DNA of 64,000 bases from Bradyrhizobium iriomotense (GCF_018129405.1 NZ_JAFCLP010000006.1:279683-343682); one strand, 5' to 3'; shown: positions 51,979 to 62,832, counted from the first letter of the stretch. Notes: a model not told the origin generated them from the letters alone. Made by a program: numbers and translations.

Positions 51979-52417
51979 CGGATCGCGCACGGACCCGGTG
52001 CGCCGCCTCACGGAGGCAGGCGCACCGGGCCGCACGCGGGCCGGAACGGCTCGGGACATGACGCAAGTCCGGCAAGAAAAGTCATGTTGCAAGCGCGATC
52101 ATTTGCCTTGCAGGGGCGTTGCTGCACTGATCTCAAGTTGGCGCATGCGATTGCGACAACTTTAGAGATGCGGAACGCGGTCTGCGCCGCTTCGTCGCAG
52201 GAATTGAATTAATTCACGCCGAGAGTCTGAAAGCGAACCGAACTGGCGACTCTCCTCGTTCATAGTTGCTTCCACAAGGGGGACGGGGGCGGTTATCCGC
52301 AGCAACAATCCCACCGCGTTGAAAGTAGCAGTATTGGTGTCCTGGTGCGGCACGCACCTCGACGCCTCGGGGAGTCTTCAATCCGTTATCTAGTTTCGCT
52401 TGAAAGGATGAAAGCCC
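51979..52417. other. Intergenic region upstream of the phasin gene
   Basis: About 440 bp. A possible 33-residue minus-strand frame from ATG 52263 was judged too weak to call. The region just before the phasin gene should contain its promoter. AAGGATG precedes the GTG start. Confidence 0.4.
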
Positions 52418-52903
52418 GTGAGTGATGCCAATGTGAAAGTCGAGACGAATGCCGCTCCGCAAGACGTGGGGGCCAATGGAAGCGCAAAGCTCCAGTTCGA
52501 CGTACCGTTCTTCAACATGCAGACGGTGTTCGGCAGTTTCGCCGAGCAGGGCGCCACGCGGGCCCAGGCAAATTTTGCGAAGGTGAGGGCGACTTCGGAG
52601 GAAGTCACCACAGCTCTCTGCGATGCCTATTCGACCAATGCCAAGCGTGCCGCCGACTACGGCATCAAGCTCATCGAGATATCCCACGTCAATACCACCT
52701 CCACGCTGGACTTCATTTCCCAGCTTGTCGATGCGAGGTCGTTTGCCGATCTCGTCAATCTCTCCACCGCCCACAGCCGCAAGACCTTTGAAGCGACTTC
52801 GGCCCAGAACCGCGAACTCTGGGACCTCGCCCAGAAGGTCGCGACGGAAACGGCCGAGCCGATCAAGCAGAGCTTCAACCGGGTATTGCGTAGCGCTGCT
52901 TGA
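52418..52903 (+). CDS. Phasin family protein
   Basis: A 161-residue protein of the phasin (PHB granule-associated) family, helical throughout. Landmarks are FFNMQTVFGSFAEQGATRAQ, ATSEEVTTALCDAYSTNAKR, SFADLVNLSTAHSRK and WDLAQKVATETAEPIKQSFN. Phasins coat polyhydroxybutyrate granules and limit their size. GTG 52418 has AAGGATG upstream. A 64-nt hairpin follows the stop codon. Confidence 0.92.
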   Translation: MSDANVKVETNAAPQDVGANGSAKLQFDVPFFNMQTVFGSFAEQGATRAQANFAKVRATSEEVTTALCDAYSTNAKRAADYGIKLIEISHVNTTSTLDFISQLVDARSFADLVNLSTAHSRKTFEATSAQNRELWDLAQKVATETAEPIKQSFNRVLRSAA

Positions 52904-52915
52904 ATCGAAGCGGTT

Positions 52916-52979
52916 GGCCGCGCGGACCGGCTGGACGAGCGTCTTCGCAAGAAGAGGCGCCGTCCAGCCGGTTGCGGCC
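52916..52979 (+). terminator. Long nested hairpin after the phasin gene
   Basis: GGCCGC (52916-52921) pairs with GCGGCC (52974-52979), ACCGGCTGGACG with CGTCCAGCCGGT (52926-52937 and 52961-52972), and an inner TCTTC-GCAA-GAAGA hairpin (52942-52955) carries a GNRA tetraloop. It lies 12 nt past the stop codon. There is no long T-run (only CCTCCC follows), so it may serve as a stabilising 3' end or a small-RNA source as well as a terminator. Confidence 0.65.
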
Positions 52980-53020
52980 TCCCTCACTGTTGAGGTGATG
53001 CCAAGCTGGAGGAAATCAGG

Positions 53021-53248
53021 ATGGGTATGGTGATGATCAAGTGCCCGGAAACGGGAAACGCCATTCCGACGGGCATCGAGATGGATGGCGAGAGGTTTCG
53101 GTGCAGTGCGGTGTTCTTTTCGCGCACCTATTGCAGGATGTGCGCCGCGACGCACGAATGGTTCGCCAGAGAGGCGTGGGTCTACGAGTCGGTCTTGGCG
53201 AAGGGCGGGTCCGGGGGTGGGCAGCCAATCCGCGCCGGCGCGGCGTGA
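53021..53248 (+). CDS. Small zinc-ribbon-like protein
   Basis: A 75-residue protein with cysteines at KCPETGN, FRCSAVFFSRTYC and RMCAATHEW, arranged like a degenerate zinc ribbon. ATG 53021 has GGAGG upstream. Its 3' end overlaps the convergent Crp/Fnr gene by 67 bp. The function is unknown. Confidence 0.7.
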   Translation: MGMVMIKCPETGNAIPTGIEMDGERFRCSAVFFSRTYCRMCAATHEWFAREAWVYESVLAKGGSGGGQPIRAGAA

Positions 53249-54042
53249 AGGACCCTTGGCGCATCCTGCGAAACGATCCGATCGATCCTGCGGGTCATCA
53301 CCTTGTAGCACTCACAGGCGATGATCTCGAGCCGGTGCCTGTCGATCTCCAGCTGGCCGCGCCGGCTGGATTTGATCGCCCTCGATGACCGAAGTGCGCT
53401 CACCACGTGCGTGACCGTGGTGCGGCGGACGCCGAGCAATTCCGACAGCGTCTCCTGGGTCAGGGGCAGGATGTTGCCACCATCCGTCCGGTCGTGGATG
53501 TGCAGCAGCCAGCGGGCGAGGCGCGCCTCGACCGAATGCAGAGCATTGCAGGCTGCGACGTGCTGGAATTGCGTCAGCAGCATCCTGGTGAGAAGCTGAA
53601 CCGAGGTTGCAATGGCGGGACTGCGTTCGAGCGCAATATGAAATCGTGCGGGCGAGATCTGCAGCGCCGTCCCGGCCACGCGGACGACCGCAGTCATGGG
53701 TGATCGGATCGGGCCGAGCGCCGTCATAAGTCCGACGGCGCCGTCGTTGCCGATCACGGCAGTTGCCGCCGTCTGTCCGTTCGGCAACTCCATGATGAGG
53801 GCGATCGCGCCGCTGCAGGGAAAGGAGAGGTGCTCGATCTTGTCGCCCGATCGAACCAGGACTGCGTCGTGCTGGAGCTCTACTTTTCGCAAATGGGGTG
53901 CAAGCAACGCGAAATCGGCCGGCGGTAACGCAGCTAACAACCGATTGCCAACTCTGGTCGCGCGCTCCATGACGGGACTTGTCCCTGGACGGACGCCCGG
54001 CAGACGCATCTTCACCAATTGGGCCGCGCTGCCGCTTGCCAT
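53182..54042 (-). CDS. Crp/Fnr-family transcriptional regulator
   Basis: A 286-residue regulator. The N-terminal cyclic-nucleotide-binding-like beta-barrel (about 40-155) includes VLVRSGDKIEHLSFPCSGAI. The C-terminal helix-turn-helix has LTQETLSELLGVRRTTVTHV. No Cys cluster of the FNR type is seen, so the ligand is unknown. The start at 54042 is uncertain; ATG 53970 would give a 262-residue protein nearer the family norm. The tail (residues after about 255) is overlapped by the convergent gene at 53021. Confidence 0.88.
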   Translation of the reverse strand: MASGSAAQLVKMRLPGVRPGTSPVMERATRVGNRLLAALPPADFALLAPHLRKVELQHDAVLVRSGDKIEHLSFPCSGAIALIMELPNGQTAATAVIGNDGAVGLMTALGPIRSPMTAVVRVAGTALQISPARFHIALERSPAIATSVQLLTRMLLTQFQHVAACNALHSVEARLARWLLHIHDRTDGGNILPLTQETLSELLGVRRTTVTHVVSALRSSRAIKSSRRGQLEIDRHRLEIIACECYKVMTRRIDRIVSQDAPRVLHAAPARIGCPPPDPPFAKTDS

Positions 54043-54185
54043 GGCGAATGAAATAAACGCGTCTTAAAAGTTAAGGTTCCTCTGACCGATTGGCAAGCCG
54101 ATACGCGAATGCGTCTGATCGCGACTAGGCCCTCGAAGATCGCTCGCCGTTTGCAAGGCTTGCGCGTCTGACGCGAGCGCTGCTC

Positions 54186-54740
54186 CTAGCGCAGCCCCTC
54201 ATACACCATCAGCCCGCGGGCGATCTGCAATTTGCGGATCGCGCGCGGCAGCAGCTTCTCCGGCTGGTGCAGGTAGCGCCAGGAGGTGAGGGTGAAGGCT
54301 GAAAGCGCGCCGCATTCGTCGTCGAACGGCGCGAGCACGCCGGTGACGCTCACCGGCGTATGCGGGCGGGCGTTGAAGGGCAGCAGCAGGAGTTCGAGAT
54401 GCGCCTTGCTGCCGTCCTCGCGCACGGCGGTGACGCCGGCGATCGCACCAAGCGTCTCGTCGGCGACGATGGTCGCGATTTCCTCGATCTCGCTGCGGCT
54501 GGCTGCCGTGAACAGCGCCGCAAAGCTCTGGTCCTTGAGGTCGATCCCGGCCAGCGCGCAGACGCGGGTGCCGGCAACGCGGAAGGGGAAGCCGAGACTG
54601 GGCTCGCAGGACAGCACGAAGATATCGCCGAGCAGGCCGCGAACCGCGGCCGGATCGATGTCGGCCCGGTCAGGGGCCCGCGCAGTACCGCGCTTCTTGT
54701 CCCAATACGCGAAAAATGCGCGGCTCGACGGATGTTTCAT
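54186..54740 (-). CDS. PAS-domain protein
   Basis: A 184-residue protein matching the PAS_5 type common in alphaproteobacteria. It starts SSRAFFAYWDKKRGTARAPD, then VRGLLGDIFVLSCEPSLGFP and FRVAGTRVCALAGIDLKDQS. No output domain is attached, so it may sense a signal for a partner. ATG 54740 is used. A CtrA-type box lies upstream. Confidence 0.85.
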   Translation of the reverse strand: MKHPSSRAFFAYWDKKRGTARAPDRADIDPAAVRGLLGDIFVLSCEPSLGFPFRVAGTRVCALAGIDLKDQSFAALFTAASRSEIEEIATIVADETLGAIAGVTAVREDGSKAHLELLLLPFNARPHTPVSVTGVLAPFDDECGALSAFTLTSWRYLHQPEKLLPRAIRKLQIARGLMVYEGLR

Positions 54741-55114
54741 GACTGACGCTAATCCCGGGGCGCAACCTCGCGGGACAGATCTGTCCCGCTTCAGTGCACC
54801 CGCGATCCCTTCTGTTGTTGTGCAGGAGGGGATTTGCAGCGTCCATGCCGCGGGGGCGTTTTCACGCCTGTTAAGGCGGTCTTTGCGTCATTAACGTTAA
54901 ATTAACTATGCGCTTTGCGCCGGCGGCACGGCTGCTATGGTGACCGCGGTCGCAAGCCTCGCCGCTTTTCTCCAGGTTCTCGGCGGGGCCTGTACACAGG
55001 GCGTCAAACAGTTTGGCCACGGGCCGGGGAGGGGTGGGGATACACCTTCATTCCTAGGGCATCGGAAGGCCGACACGGACAGGCGGGGCTTTCCCAGGGC
55101 CCTGCCTTTTCCTT
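54741..55114. other. Intergenic region between PAS and rhomboid genes
   Basis: About 370 bp. It contains the CtrA-type box at 54891-54905, with AT-rich flanks. No gene was found; candidate short frames lack ribosome-binding sites. Confidence 0.45.
54891..54905. promoter_or_regulatory. CtrA-type box TTAA-N7-TTAA
   Basis: TTAA (54891-54894), CGTTAAA, TTAA (54902-54905) matches the full consensus. It lies 151 bp upstream of the PAS start codon (minus strand) and 210 bp upstream of the rhomboid gene. Binding is inferred. Confidence 0.5.
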
Positions 55115-56017
55115 TTGTGCACTTGCGCAAGGCCGGCAAAGGCGACTATCTCCAAGCCTGTCGCTCCGATCGCGCCTGAAAGCGAAGCTGCCTTGGATTC
55201 CCCGCCGCAAGATTCGTCGTCGCAAGGACCTCAGCCGGGCCCGCCGGCCGTCCATGAGGAGGCTCCGCGCGAGCCGATCCTGACGCTGCCGGTGGCGCTG
55301 ACCGCCTATATCGCCCTGCTGGCGCTGATCCATCTGCGGGTGCTGCTGCCGCCGGAGCTGGAGAACTGGACCATCGACGTCTTCGGCTTCATCCCGAAAC
55401 GCTACGATTCCTCGCTGCTCAATCTGCAGATCCCCGGTGGCGCCGGCGCCAAAGTCTGGAGCTTCGTCACCTATTCGCTGCTGCACGCCAATCTGACCCA
55501 TCTCGGCTTCAACGTGCTCTGGCTGCTGCCGTTCGGCAGCGCGCTGGCGCGGCGCTTCGGCGCGATCAGGTTCTTCGTCTTCATGGCGGTGACGGCGGCG
55601 GCTGGCGCGCTCGCCCATCTCGTCACCCATGAGCACGCGGTGGCGCCGATGATCGGCGCCTCGGCCTCGGTGTCGGGCGCGATGGCCGCCGCGATCCGCT
55701 TTGCCTTTGCCCGCGGCAGCTTCCTCTCCTTCAGCCGATCGGACGCCGATACCGCCGCAAAAGTTCCCGCGCTGCCGCTGTCGCGTGCGCTGCGCGACGG
55801 GCGGGTGGTCGGCTTCCTCGCAGTGTGGTTCGGCGTCAACATCATCTTCGGCGTCGGCGCGATCGGCGTCGACGCCGAGACCACCAGCGTCGCGTGGCAG
55901 GCGCATATCGGCGGCTTCTTCGCCGGCCTCTTGTTGTTCGCGTTGTTCGATCCCGTGCCGCGCGTGCGAAGCGATGCTGCGGATGCGTCATCACGGGACG
56001 TTTCCGACCGCGTTTGA
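55115..56017 (+). CDS. Rhomboid-family intramembrane serine protease
   Basis: A 300-residue membrane protease with about six segments. The catalytic serine is in MIGASASVSGAMAA and the histidine in WQAHIGGFFAG. HANLTHLGFNVLWLLPFG is the conserved second-segment motif. A ~55-residue Pro/Gln-rich cytoplasmic N-terminus precedes the membrane part. The start is uncertain: TTG 55115 is used, and TTG 55193 is possible. It cleaves membrane proteins within their membrane segments. Confidence 0.88.
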   Translation: MCTCARPAKATISKPVAPIAPESEAALDSPPQDSSSQGPQPGPPAVHEEAPREPILTLPVALTAYIALLALIHLRVLLPPELENWTIDVFGFIPKRYDSSLLNLQIPGGAGAKVWSFVTYSLLHANLTHLGFNVLWLLPFGSALARRFGAIRFFVFMAVTAAAGALAHLVTHEHAVAPMIGASASVSGAMAAAIRFAFARGSFLSFSRSDADTAAKVPALPLSRALRDGRVVGFLAVWFGVNIIFGVGAIGVDAETTSVAWQAHIGGFFAGLLLFALFDPVPRVRSDAADASSRDVSDRV

Positions 56018-56205
56018 AGCGGCGCTTGCGGGGCGGCCCGAATTCATCCATCATTCGCTGGAAGAATGTTCCGAAGCGACAAGCCCATAGAGGCAGCGCT
56101 TCGACAAGCGCGCGAGCGTGAAACCCGCGCTAAAACTGTTAGTTGAAGACTCGCGAACAAGCCCGGGCCGCCAAAGGCGGACGGCTTCGATTCAGGGAGG
56201 CGGCA

Positions 56206-56634
56206 ATGACGGTACGTTCCATTCTCAACACCAAGGGCCACCAGATCATGAGCGTCGAGCCCGACGTCAAGCTGTCGGCCGCGATCAAGCTGCTCGGCGA
56301 GAAGAAGATCGGCGCGGTGCTGGTGATGAACCAGAGCCGGCTGGAAGGCATCTTGTCCGAGCGCGACATCGTGCGCGTGCTCGGCGAGCGCGGCGCCGGC
56401 GTGCTCGAGGAGCCGGTCGCGGAGGTCATGACCCGCAAGGTCGTCACCTGCAAGGAGACGGACACGGTCGCGGAGCTCATGGAGACGATGACGACAGGCA
56501 AGTTCCGCCATCTGCCCGTCATCGAGAACGGCAAGGTGGTCGGCCTGATCTCGATCGGCGACATCGTCAAATGGCGTGTCCGCGAATACGAGACCGAGCA
56601 GGAAGCCCTGCGCGACTACATCAAGACGGCCTGA
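56206..56634 (+). CDS. CBS-domain pair protein
   Basis: A 142-residue protein consisting of two CBS motifs (a Bateman module). The first half has IMSVEPDVKLSAAIKLLGEK and LEGILSERDIVRVL, the second VVTCKETDTVAELMETMTTG and VVGLISIGDIVKWRV. CBS pairs bind adenosine nucleotides and regulate partners. ATG 56206 has GGGAGG upstream. The partner is unknown. Confidence 0.93.
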   Translation: MTVRSILNTKGHQIMSVEPDVKLSAAIKLLGEKKIGAVLVMNQSRLEGILSERDIVRVLGERGAGVLEEPVAEVMTRKVVTCKETDTVAELMETMTTGKFRHLPVIENGKVVGLISIGDIVKWRVREYETEQEALRDYIKTA

Positions 56635-56653
56635 CGAACTTCACGCGTCCGCC

Positions 56654-57706
56654 TTACTCGCCCGCTTTGGGCGCGTGGCCCGCGGGCGCCGGCGCGAGCA
56701 CCTCGATCGCCTCCTGGATCGACGCCAGCGCGCGCTCGGCCGCGCGCGTGCCGTGCGCGATCAGGTCCTCGGCGCGGTGGAAGTCGAACCAGCCGAAATG
56801 GCCGACCCGCGGCGTGATCAACATGTCGGGCGGATCGCCGGCAAGGCGCGCGCGGGTGATGCGGTCCTGCATGATGTTGAAGGCATCGACCATCACCGAG
56901 GAGATGCCGGGCCGTCCGCCACCGCCGAAGAACTCGCGCTTCATGGTCTTCTCGGGCGAGAACAGGCGCGGAAAGCGCCGCTTGGTCGTCGTCGCCTCGG
57001 CCTCGGGCGCGACCGTGGAGGGGGCGGCGCCATGCGCATGGATCGTCGTGGAATGGGTGAAGATGTCGCTGGAAAGATTTGCGGCGATGACGATTTCGGC
57101 GCCGAGCGCGCGGGCGGCCGAGACCGGCACCGGGTTGACCAGCGTGCCGTCGACCAGCCAGCGGTCGCCGATCAGGACCGGTGAGAAGATACCGGGCAGG
57201 GCGTAGGACGCCCGCATCGCGTCGACCATGCGGCCGCGCGTCAGCCAGATCTCGTGGCCGGTGCGGACCTCGGTCGCAACCGCGGCGAACTTGACGGGCA
57301 GGTCCTCGATCAGGGTCTGGCCGATCGCCTTCTCGAGCCGGGTTGCGAGCTTCTCGCCGCCGATCAGGCCGGAGCCGTTGAGGCGGATGTCGAGATAGCC
57401 GAGGATATTGCGCATGCCCTGCAGGCTGCGTCCCCAGTCTTCCAGCGTGTCGAGCCGGCCGGCCGCATAGACGCCGCCGACCACGGCGCCGATCGAGGTG
57501 CCGACCACGACGTCGGGCACGATGCCGTTGGCAATCAGGGTCCTCAGGATCCCGATATGGGCAAAGCCGCGCGCCGCGCCGCCGCCGAGTGCGAGGCCAA
57601 TGACTGGCCGGCGGATGCTGCCCAAGCCGACTTTCTCGCCGACTTTTTCGCCGGCCTTCTCGCCGTTGGAGCCGTTTGAGCTGCGGCCCTTCAAGATCTC
57701 CAGCAC
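56654..57706 (-). CDS. Patatin-like phospholipase
   Basis: A 350-residue patatin-family lipase. The oxyanion motif is LALGGGAARGFAHIG, the nucleophile elbow is VVGTSIGAVVGG (G-T-S-I-G), and the catalytic aspartate is LVDGTLVN. The first ~30 residues hold a tandem GEKAGEKVGEKVG repeat. No signal peptide. ATG 57706 is used. Phospholipid acyl-ester hydrolysis is the family role. Confidence 0.92.
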   Translation of the reverse strand: MLEILKGRSSNGSNGEKAGEKVGEKVGLGSIRRPVIGLALGGGAARGFAHIGILRTLIANGIVPDVVVGTSIGAVVGGVYAAGRLDTLEDWGRSLQGMRNILGYLDIRLNGSGLIGGEKLATRLEKAIGQTLIEDLPVKFAAVATEVRTGHEIWLTRGRMVDAMRASYALPGIFSPVLIGDRWLVDGTLVNPVPVSAARALGAEIVIAANLSSDIFTHSTTIHAHGAAPSTVAPEAEATTTKRRFPRLFSPEKTMKREFFGGGGRPGISSVMVDAFNIMQDRITRARLAGDPPDMLITPRVGHFGWFDFHRAEDLIAHGTRAAERALASIQEAIEVLAPAPAGHAPKAGE

Positions 57707-57951
57707 TAAAACTCTCCTACGCCGGGGCCACCTACCGCCAGACTAGGCACCCCACTTGCGCTCCGCCATATCAGGGGCGAAGCATGGTTTATGCCGCTTT
57801 GGGAAAGGCGCTGGGCAGGAGTATGGCGAGGGGCGGTTGCCTTAAGTCTAATCACGCAGACGTCAGCCGGGTTCCAAAGATCGGCATCGGGCCGTATTTG
57901 CTGGGATATCCGAGGCTTGAATTTGCCGCGTTTTCGGTGAAAAGCAGGAAC

Positions 57952-59025
57952 ATGACACGCGGGGGTGACGGCATCATCGGATGGCGGCGCAGCGGCAGGC
58001 TGCTGCCGGCGCTGACCCTTGCCGCCTGCCTGGTGATAGCAGGCCAAAACGCTGCGCAGGCGCAGCTTTTCTCCGATCGCCCCCCGCCGGTGCCTCCGGC
58101 CTCGGTGCCCGATCCCGGCGGAGCCGTCAGCCTGGCGCCGCCGTCCGGCCCGGGCGCCGGTCCTCCGAGCCTGCCGCCGACCCTGACCCAGCCGGTGACG
58201 CCCAGCATGCCGCCGCCCGCGGTCACGACCGTGCCGTCGGCCGCGCCGCTCAATGCGGCCGTGCCCGGCCAGGGCGTGCTGTCGCTGACGGCGAGATACG
58301 GCAAGGACTCGGCCCCGATCACCAGCGGCCTGGTCTGGCGGGTGTTTGCCGACCGTCCCGACGAGAACGGCACCTTCAAGCTGATCAAAGAGGACCGCAG
58401 CGCCACGCCGAACATCGTGCTGCCGCCCGGCAATTACGTCGTCCACGTCGCCTTCGGCCTCGTCAGCGCGGTGCGCACCGTCAGCCTCAAGGCCGAGACC
58501 GACCGCGAGTCCTTCGTGCTGCCGGCCGGCGGCCTGCGCATCGAGGGCCGCGTCGGCACCAGCCGCATTCCGCAGAATCAAATCTCGTTCGCGATCTACA
58601 AGGGCAGCCAGTTCGAATCCGGCGAGCGCGCCTCGCTGGTGCCCAACGTCGCCGCCGGCGACGTCGTGCTGATCCCGGAGGGCACCTACTACATCGTCTC
58701 CAACTATGGCGATGCCAATTCGGTGGTGCGCTCGGACATCCGCGTCCAGGCCGGCAAGCTCACCGACGTCACCATCACCCATCGCGCCGCCGTGATCACG
58801 CTCAAGCTCGTCAGCGACCGGGGCGGCGAGGCTCTTGCCAACACCGCCTGGTCGGTGCTGACCCCCGGCGGCGACGTCATCAAGGAATCGATCGGCGCCT
58901 TCCCGCGCGTCGTGCTGTCCGAAGGCGAATACCGCGCCATCGCCAAGAACGAGGGCAAGGTCTACGAGCGCGGCTTCAACGTCGTGAACGGCGTCGACGG
59001 CGAAGTGGAAGTGGTCGCGCGGTAG
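57952..59025 (+). CDS. Exported protein with Pro-rich region and repeated beta domains
   Basis: A 357-residue protein. A signal segment (LLPALTLAACLVIAGQNAAQ) is followed by a Pro/Ala/Gly-rich region (about residues 45-110). The rest (about 110-357) looks like three related beta-sandwich repeats, each with a GNYVVHV/GTYYIVS/GEYRAIA block and an ARY/VRT/ITH turn. The repeats resemble carboxypeptidase-regulatory (CarboxypepD_reg) folds. ATG 57952 follows CAGGAA. The function is unknown. Confidence 0.75.
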   Translation: MTRGGDGIIGWRRSGRLLPALTLAACLVIAGQNAAQAQLFSDRPPPVPPASVPDPGGAVSLAPPSGPGAGPPSLPPTLTQPVTPSMPPPAVTTVPSAAPLNAAVPGQGVLSLTARYGKDSAPITSGLVWRVFADRPDENGTFKLIKEDRSATPNIVLPPGNYVVHVAFGLVSAVRTVSLKAETDRESFVLPAGGLRIEGRVGTSRIPQNQISFAIYKGSQFESGERASLVPNVAAGDVVLIPEGTYYIVSNYGDANSVVRSDIRVQAGKLTDVTITHRAAVITLKLVSDRGGEALANTAWSVLTPGGDVIKESIGAFPRVVLSEGEYRAIAKNEGKVYERGFNVVNGVDGEVEVVAR

Positions 59026-59157
59026 TCTCGTGTCCCGGACGCGTCGCGCAGCGCCGCTGAGCCGGGACCCATCTCACAGACTGGTATGCGGCTTCAATGG
59101 GCCCCGGCTCTGCAGCGCATCGCTGAAGGAGCGCTGCGCCGCGTCCGGGGCACGAGA
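59026..59157. repeat. Palindromic intergenic repeat, TCTCGTGTCCCGG family
   Basis: TCTCGTG-x-CCCGGACGCG (from 59026) pairs with GCGTCCGGGGCACGAGA (ends 59157), with GCGCAGCGC/GCGCTGCGC inside. The left arm starts at the base after the stop codon of the upstream gene. From memory, this family is frequent in Bradyrhizobium. Confidence 0.75.
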
Positions 59158-59173
59158 GCGGAGCGCTCGCCCC

Positions 59174-61155
<1,982 letters not shown>

Positions 61156-61456
61156 CTTATATTGCGTGCAGGCCCGGTGAGCGTTTGCTTACCGGGCTCC
61201 ACGTCTTGTGTTCTGGTTTGAATAACGCGTGCGAGCGCTATCAAGCTACGTCGGAAGCCAGTTAACACCGGTAGCGTCGGCTTATTCCACTGATGTCGCG
61301 ACGTCGTCACGGCCGGTGGAAGATACGTAATTCCGACAATCAATTTTATTCTCTTTCCATCCTGCTGCGTTATATGTCGGGCATCCGTCCAATGGGGGAC
61401 GCCGGAGCAGGCTTGTTGCCTGCGAGACCGGAGGAGCAGGGACTAAGCCCGTCGGC
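61156..61456. other. Intergenic region after the aldo/keto reductase
   Basis: About 300 bp holding the hairpin at 61172-61197 and an AT-rich stretch around 61330-61350. No gene was found. Confidence 0.4.
61172..61197 (+). terminator. Hairpin after the aldo/keto reductase gene
   Basis: GCCCGGTGAGC pairs with GCTTACCGGGC (one G-U) around a GTTT loop. It lies 17 bp after the stop codon. No long T-run follows, so termination is probable but not certain. Confidence 0.6.
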
Positions 61457-61651
61457 ATGTTCGAAGTGATTCTTACCAGGCGCAAACGGTTCGGTTGGCG
61501 GTGGCAGGTGTGCGACCAGTCCGGCAAGATCTTTGCCGATGGGTTCGAGCGCACCCGGCCGGCCGCCAAATATCATGGCGAGCGCGCGCTATTTTTCCTG
61601 CTGTCGCAGGCTCACTTGCGCAAGCGCTCCGCGGCGTCGAGCGAGGACTAG
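61457..61651 (+). CDS. Small basic hypothetical protein (64 aa)
   Basis: A 64-residue product MFEVILTRRKRFGWRWQVCD onward, evenly basic and ending in a short acidic tail. It reads as a compact beta-hairpin protein and similar frames are, from memory, common in Bradyrhizobium. No close ribosome-binding site is present. Confidence 0.55.
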   Translation: MFEVILTRRKRFGWRWQVCDQSGKIFADGFERTRPAAKYHGERALFFLLSQAHLRKRSAASSED

Positions 61652-61667
61652 CCGCGCGCGCAGCTTC

Positions 61668-61787
61668 GTAGCCCGGGTGAACGGCTTGTCCGCTTAGCTC
61701 AACGAGCGAAGGCGGAAGAGATACCCGGGACCGCTGTATCTGCACGGATAGAGCCCCGGATGTCGCTTCGCTTCAATCGGGTCATAA
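61668..61787. repeat. GTAGCCCGG-family repeat (copy 3, degenerate)
   Basis: Begins GTAGCCCGGGTGA and contains CCCCGGATGTCGCTTCGCTTC, matching copy 4 with extra sequence in the middle. The closing GGGCTAC arm is degraded. Confidence 0.6.
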
Positions 61788-61788
61788 G

Positions 61789-62781
61789 CTAGACATCCAC
61801 CACCAACTTGCCCTTCGCTGCGTGATCGCGGATCAGCGCATAGGCGTCGTCCACATTCTCCAGCGTGAAGCGCCTTGCATCGAGCATCGGCGCAAGCTTG
61901 CCGGCCTCAACCAGACGCGTCGCCTCGTTCATGATCTCTCCGTGATGGGCGCGGCCTTCGCCGGTCAGCAACGGCAGCAGCGTGAACACGCCGGAATAGC
62001 TGGCGGCACGAAACGACAGCGGCGCGAGCGCATGCGTGCCCCAGCCGAGCGCGCTCACCACATGGCCGAAGCTGCGCACCGCCGCGAAGGATGCATCGAG
62101 CACCTTGCCGCCGACGGTGTCGTAGACGATGTCGAAGCCGCGGCCACCTGTATGCTCTGCCACGTAAGTCTCAACTGCAGTGTCGCGGTCGATGAAGACG
62201 GCGCCAAGCGCTTCGATCGTCGCGCGCTGCGCCGCTGAGCCCGTCGCGAACACATTTGCTCCGAACGCTCGCGAAATCTGGATCGCGACATGGCCGACGC
62301 CGCCAGCGCCGCCATGGATCAACACCTTCTGGTCGGCCTCCAGCGATGCGCGGTCGATCAGGCCTTCCCAGGCGGTGATGAAGATCAGGGGCAGCGCGGC
62401 CGCCTCGCGCATGCTGAGATTGGCAGGCTTGAGCGCCAGCAAATCGGCATCGACGGCGGCGAATTCGGTCAGTGATCCCGGCGCACCGCCGACACCGCCG
62501 GTCATGCCATAGACCTCGTCGCCCGACTTGAACTGCGTCACCTCCCGCCCGGTCTGTTCGACCACGCCGGCGAGATCGAGGCCGAGAACGGCAGGCAGCG
62601 GATGGCGCGCATGCGCCGCGGCGCCTGCATGGATCTTGGTGTCGAGCGGATTGACCCCGCTCGCACGGACTTTCACGAGCACCTCGCGGGGGCCGATCTT
62701 CGGCACGGAGATGCTTGAGAGCCGCAGCGGCGCGTTGTGGGTCTCAAGGACGGCCGCGCGCATCGTCGATTGTCTCGTCAT
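61789..62781 (-). CDS. Zinc-independent MDR dehydrogenase (quinone oxidoreductase-like)
   Basis: A 330-residue medium-chain reductase without zinc-binding cysteines. The N-terminal GroES-like part has VKVRASGVNPLDTKIHAGAA. The NADPH fold is VLIHGGAGGVGHVAIQISRA. It resembles NADPH:quinone oxidoreductases. It is divergent from the LysR gene at 62884. ATG 62781 or the second ATG at 62763 is the start. Confidence 0.9.
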   Translation of the reverse strand: MTRQSTMRAAVLETHNAPLRLSSISVPKIGPREVLVKVRASGVNPLDTKIHAGAAAHARHPLPAVLGLDLAGVVEQTGREVTQFKSGDEVYGMTGGVGGAPGSLTEFAAVDADLLALKPANLSMREAAALPLIFITAWEGLIDRASLEADQKVLIHGGAGGVGHVAIQISRAFGANVFATGSAAQRATIEALGAVFIDRDTAVETYVAEHTGGRGFDIVYDTVGGKVLDASFAAVRSFGHVVSALGWGTHALAPLSFRAASYSGVFTLLPLLTGEGRAHHGEIMNEATRLVEAGKLAPMLDARRFTLENVDDAYALIRDHAAKGKLVVDV

Positions 62782-62811
62782 GATCGTCTTGCTCCGTTGT
62801 CGGCCTCCAAT

Positions 62812-62832
62812 ATGCGCATGAAATTTTGCATG
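62812..62832. promoter_or_regulatory. Candidate LysR-type site in the divergent promoter
   Basis: CATG (62817-62820) and CATG (62829-62832) flank an AAATTTTG core, a partly symmetrical site in the 102-bp gap between the divergent quinone-oxidoreductase and LysR genes. Assignment is weak. Confidence 0.3.

Noticed and set aside
52162-52353. A possible small minus-strand gene upstream of phasin
   Set aside because: The product is plausible but there is no ribosome-binding site and no family pattern.
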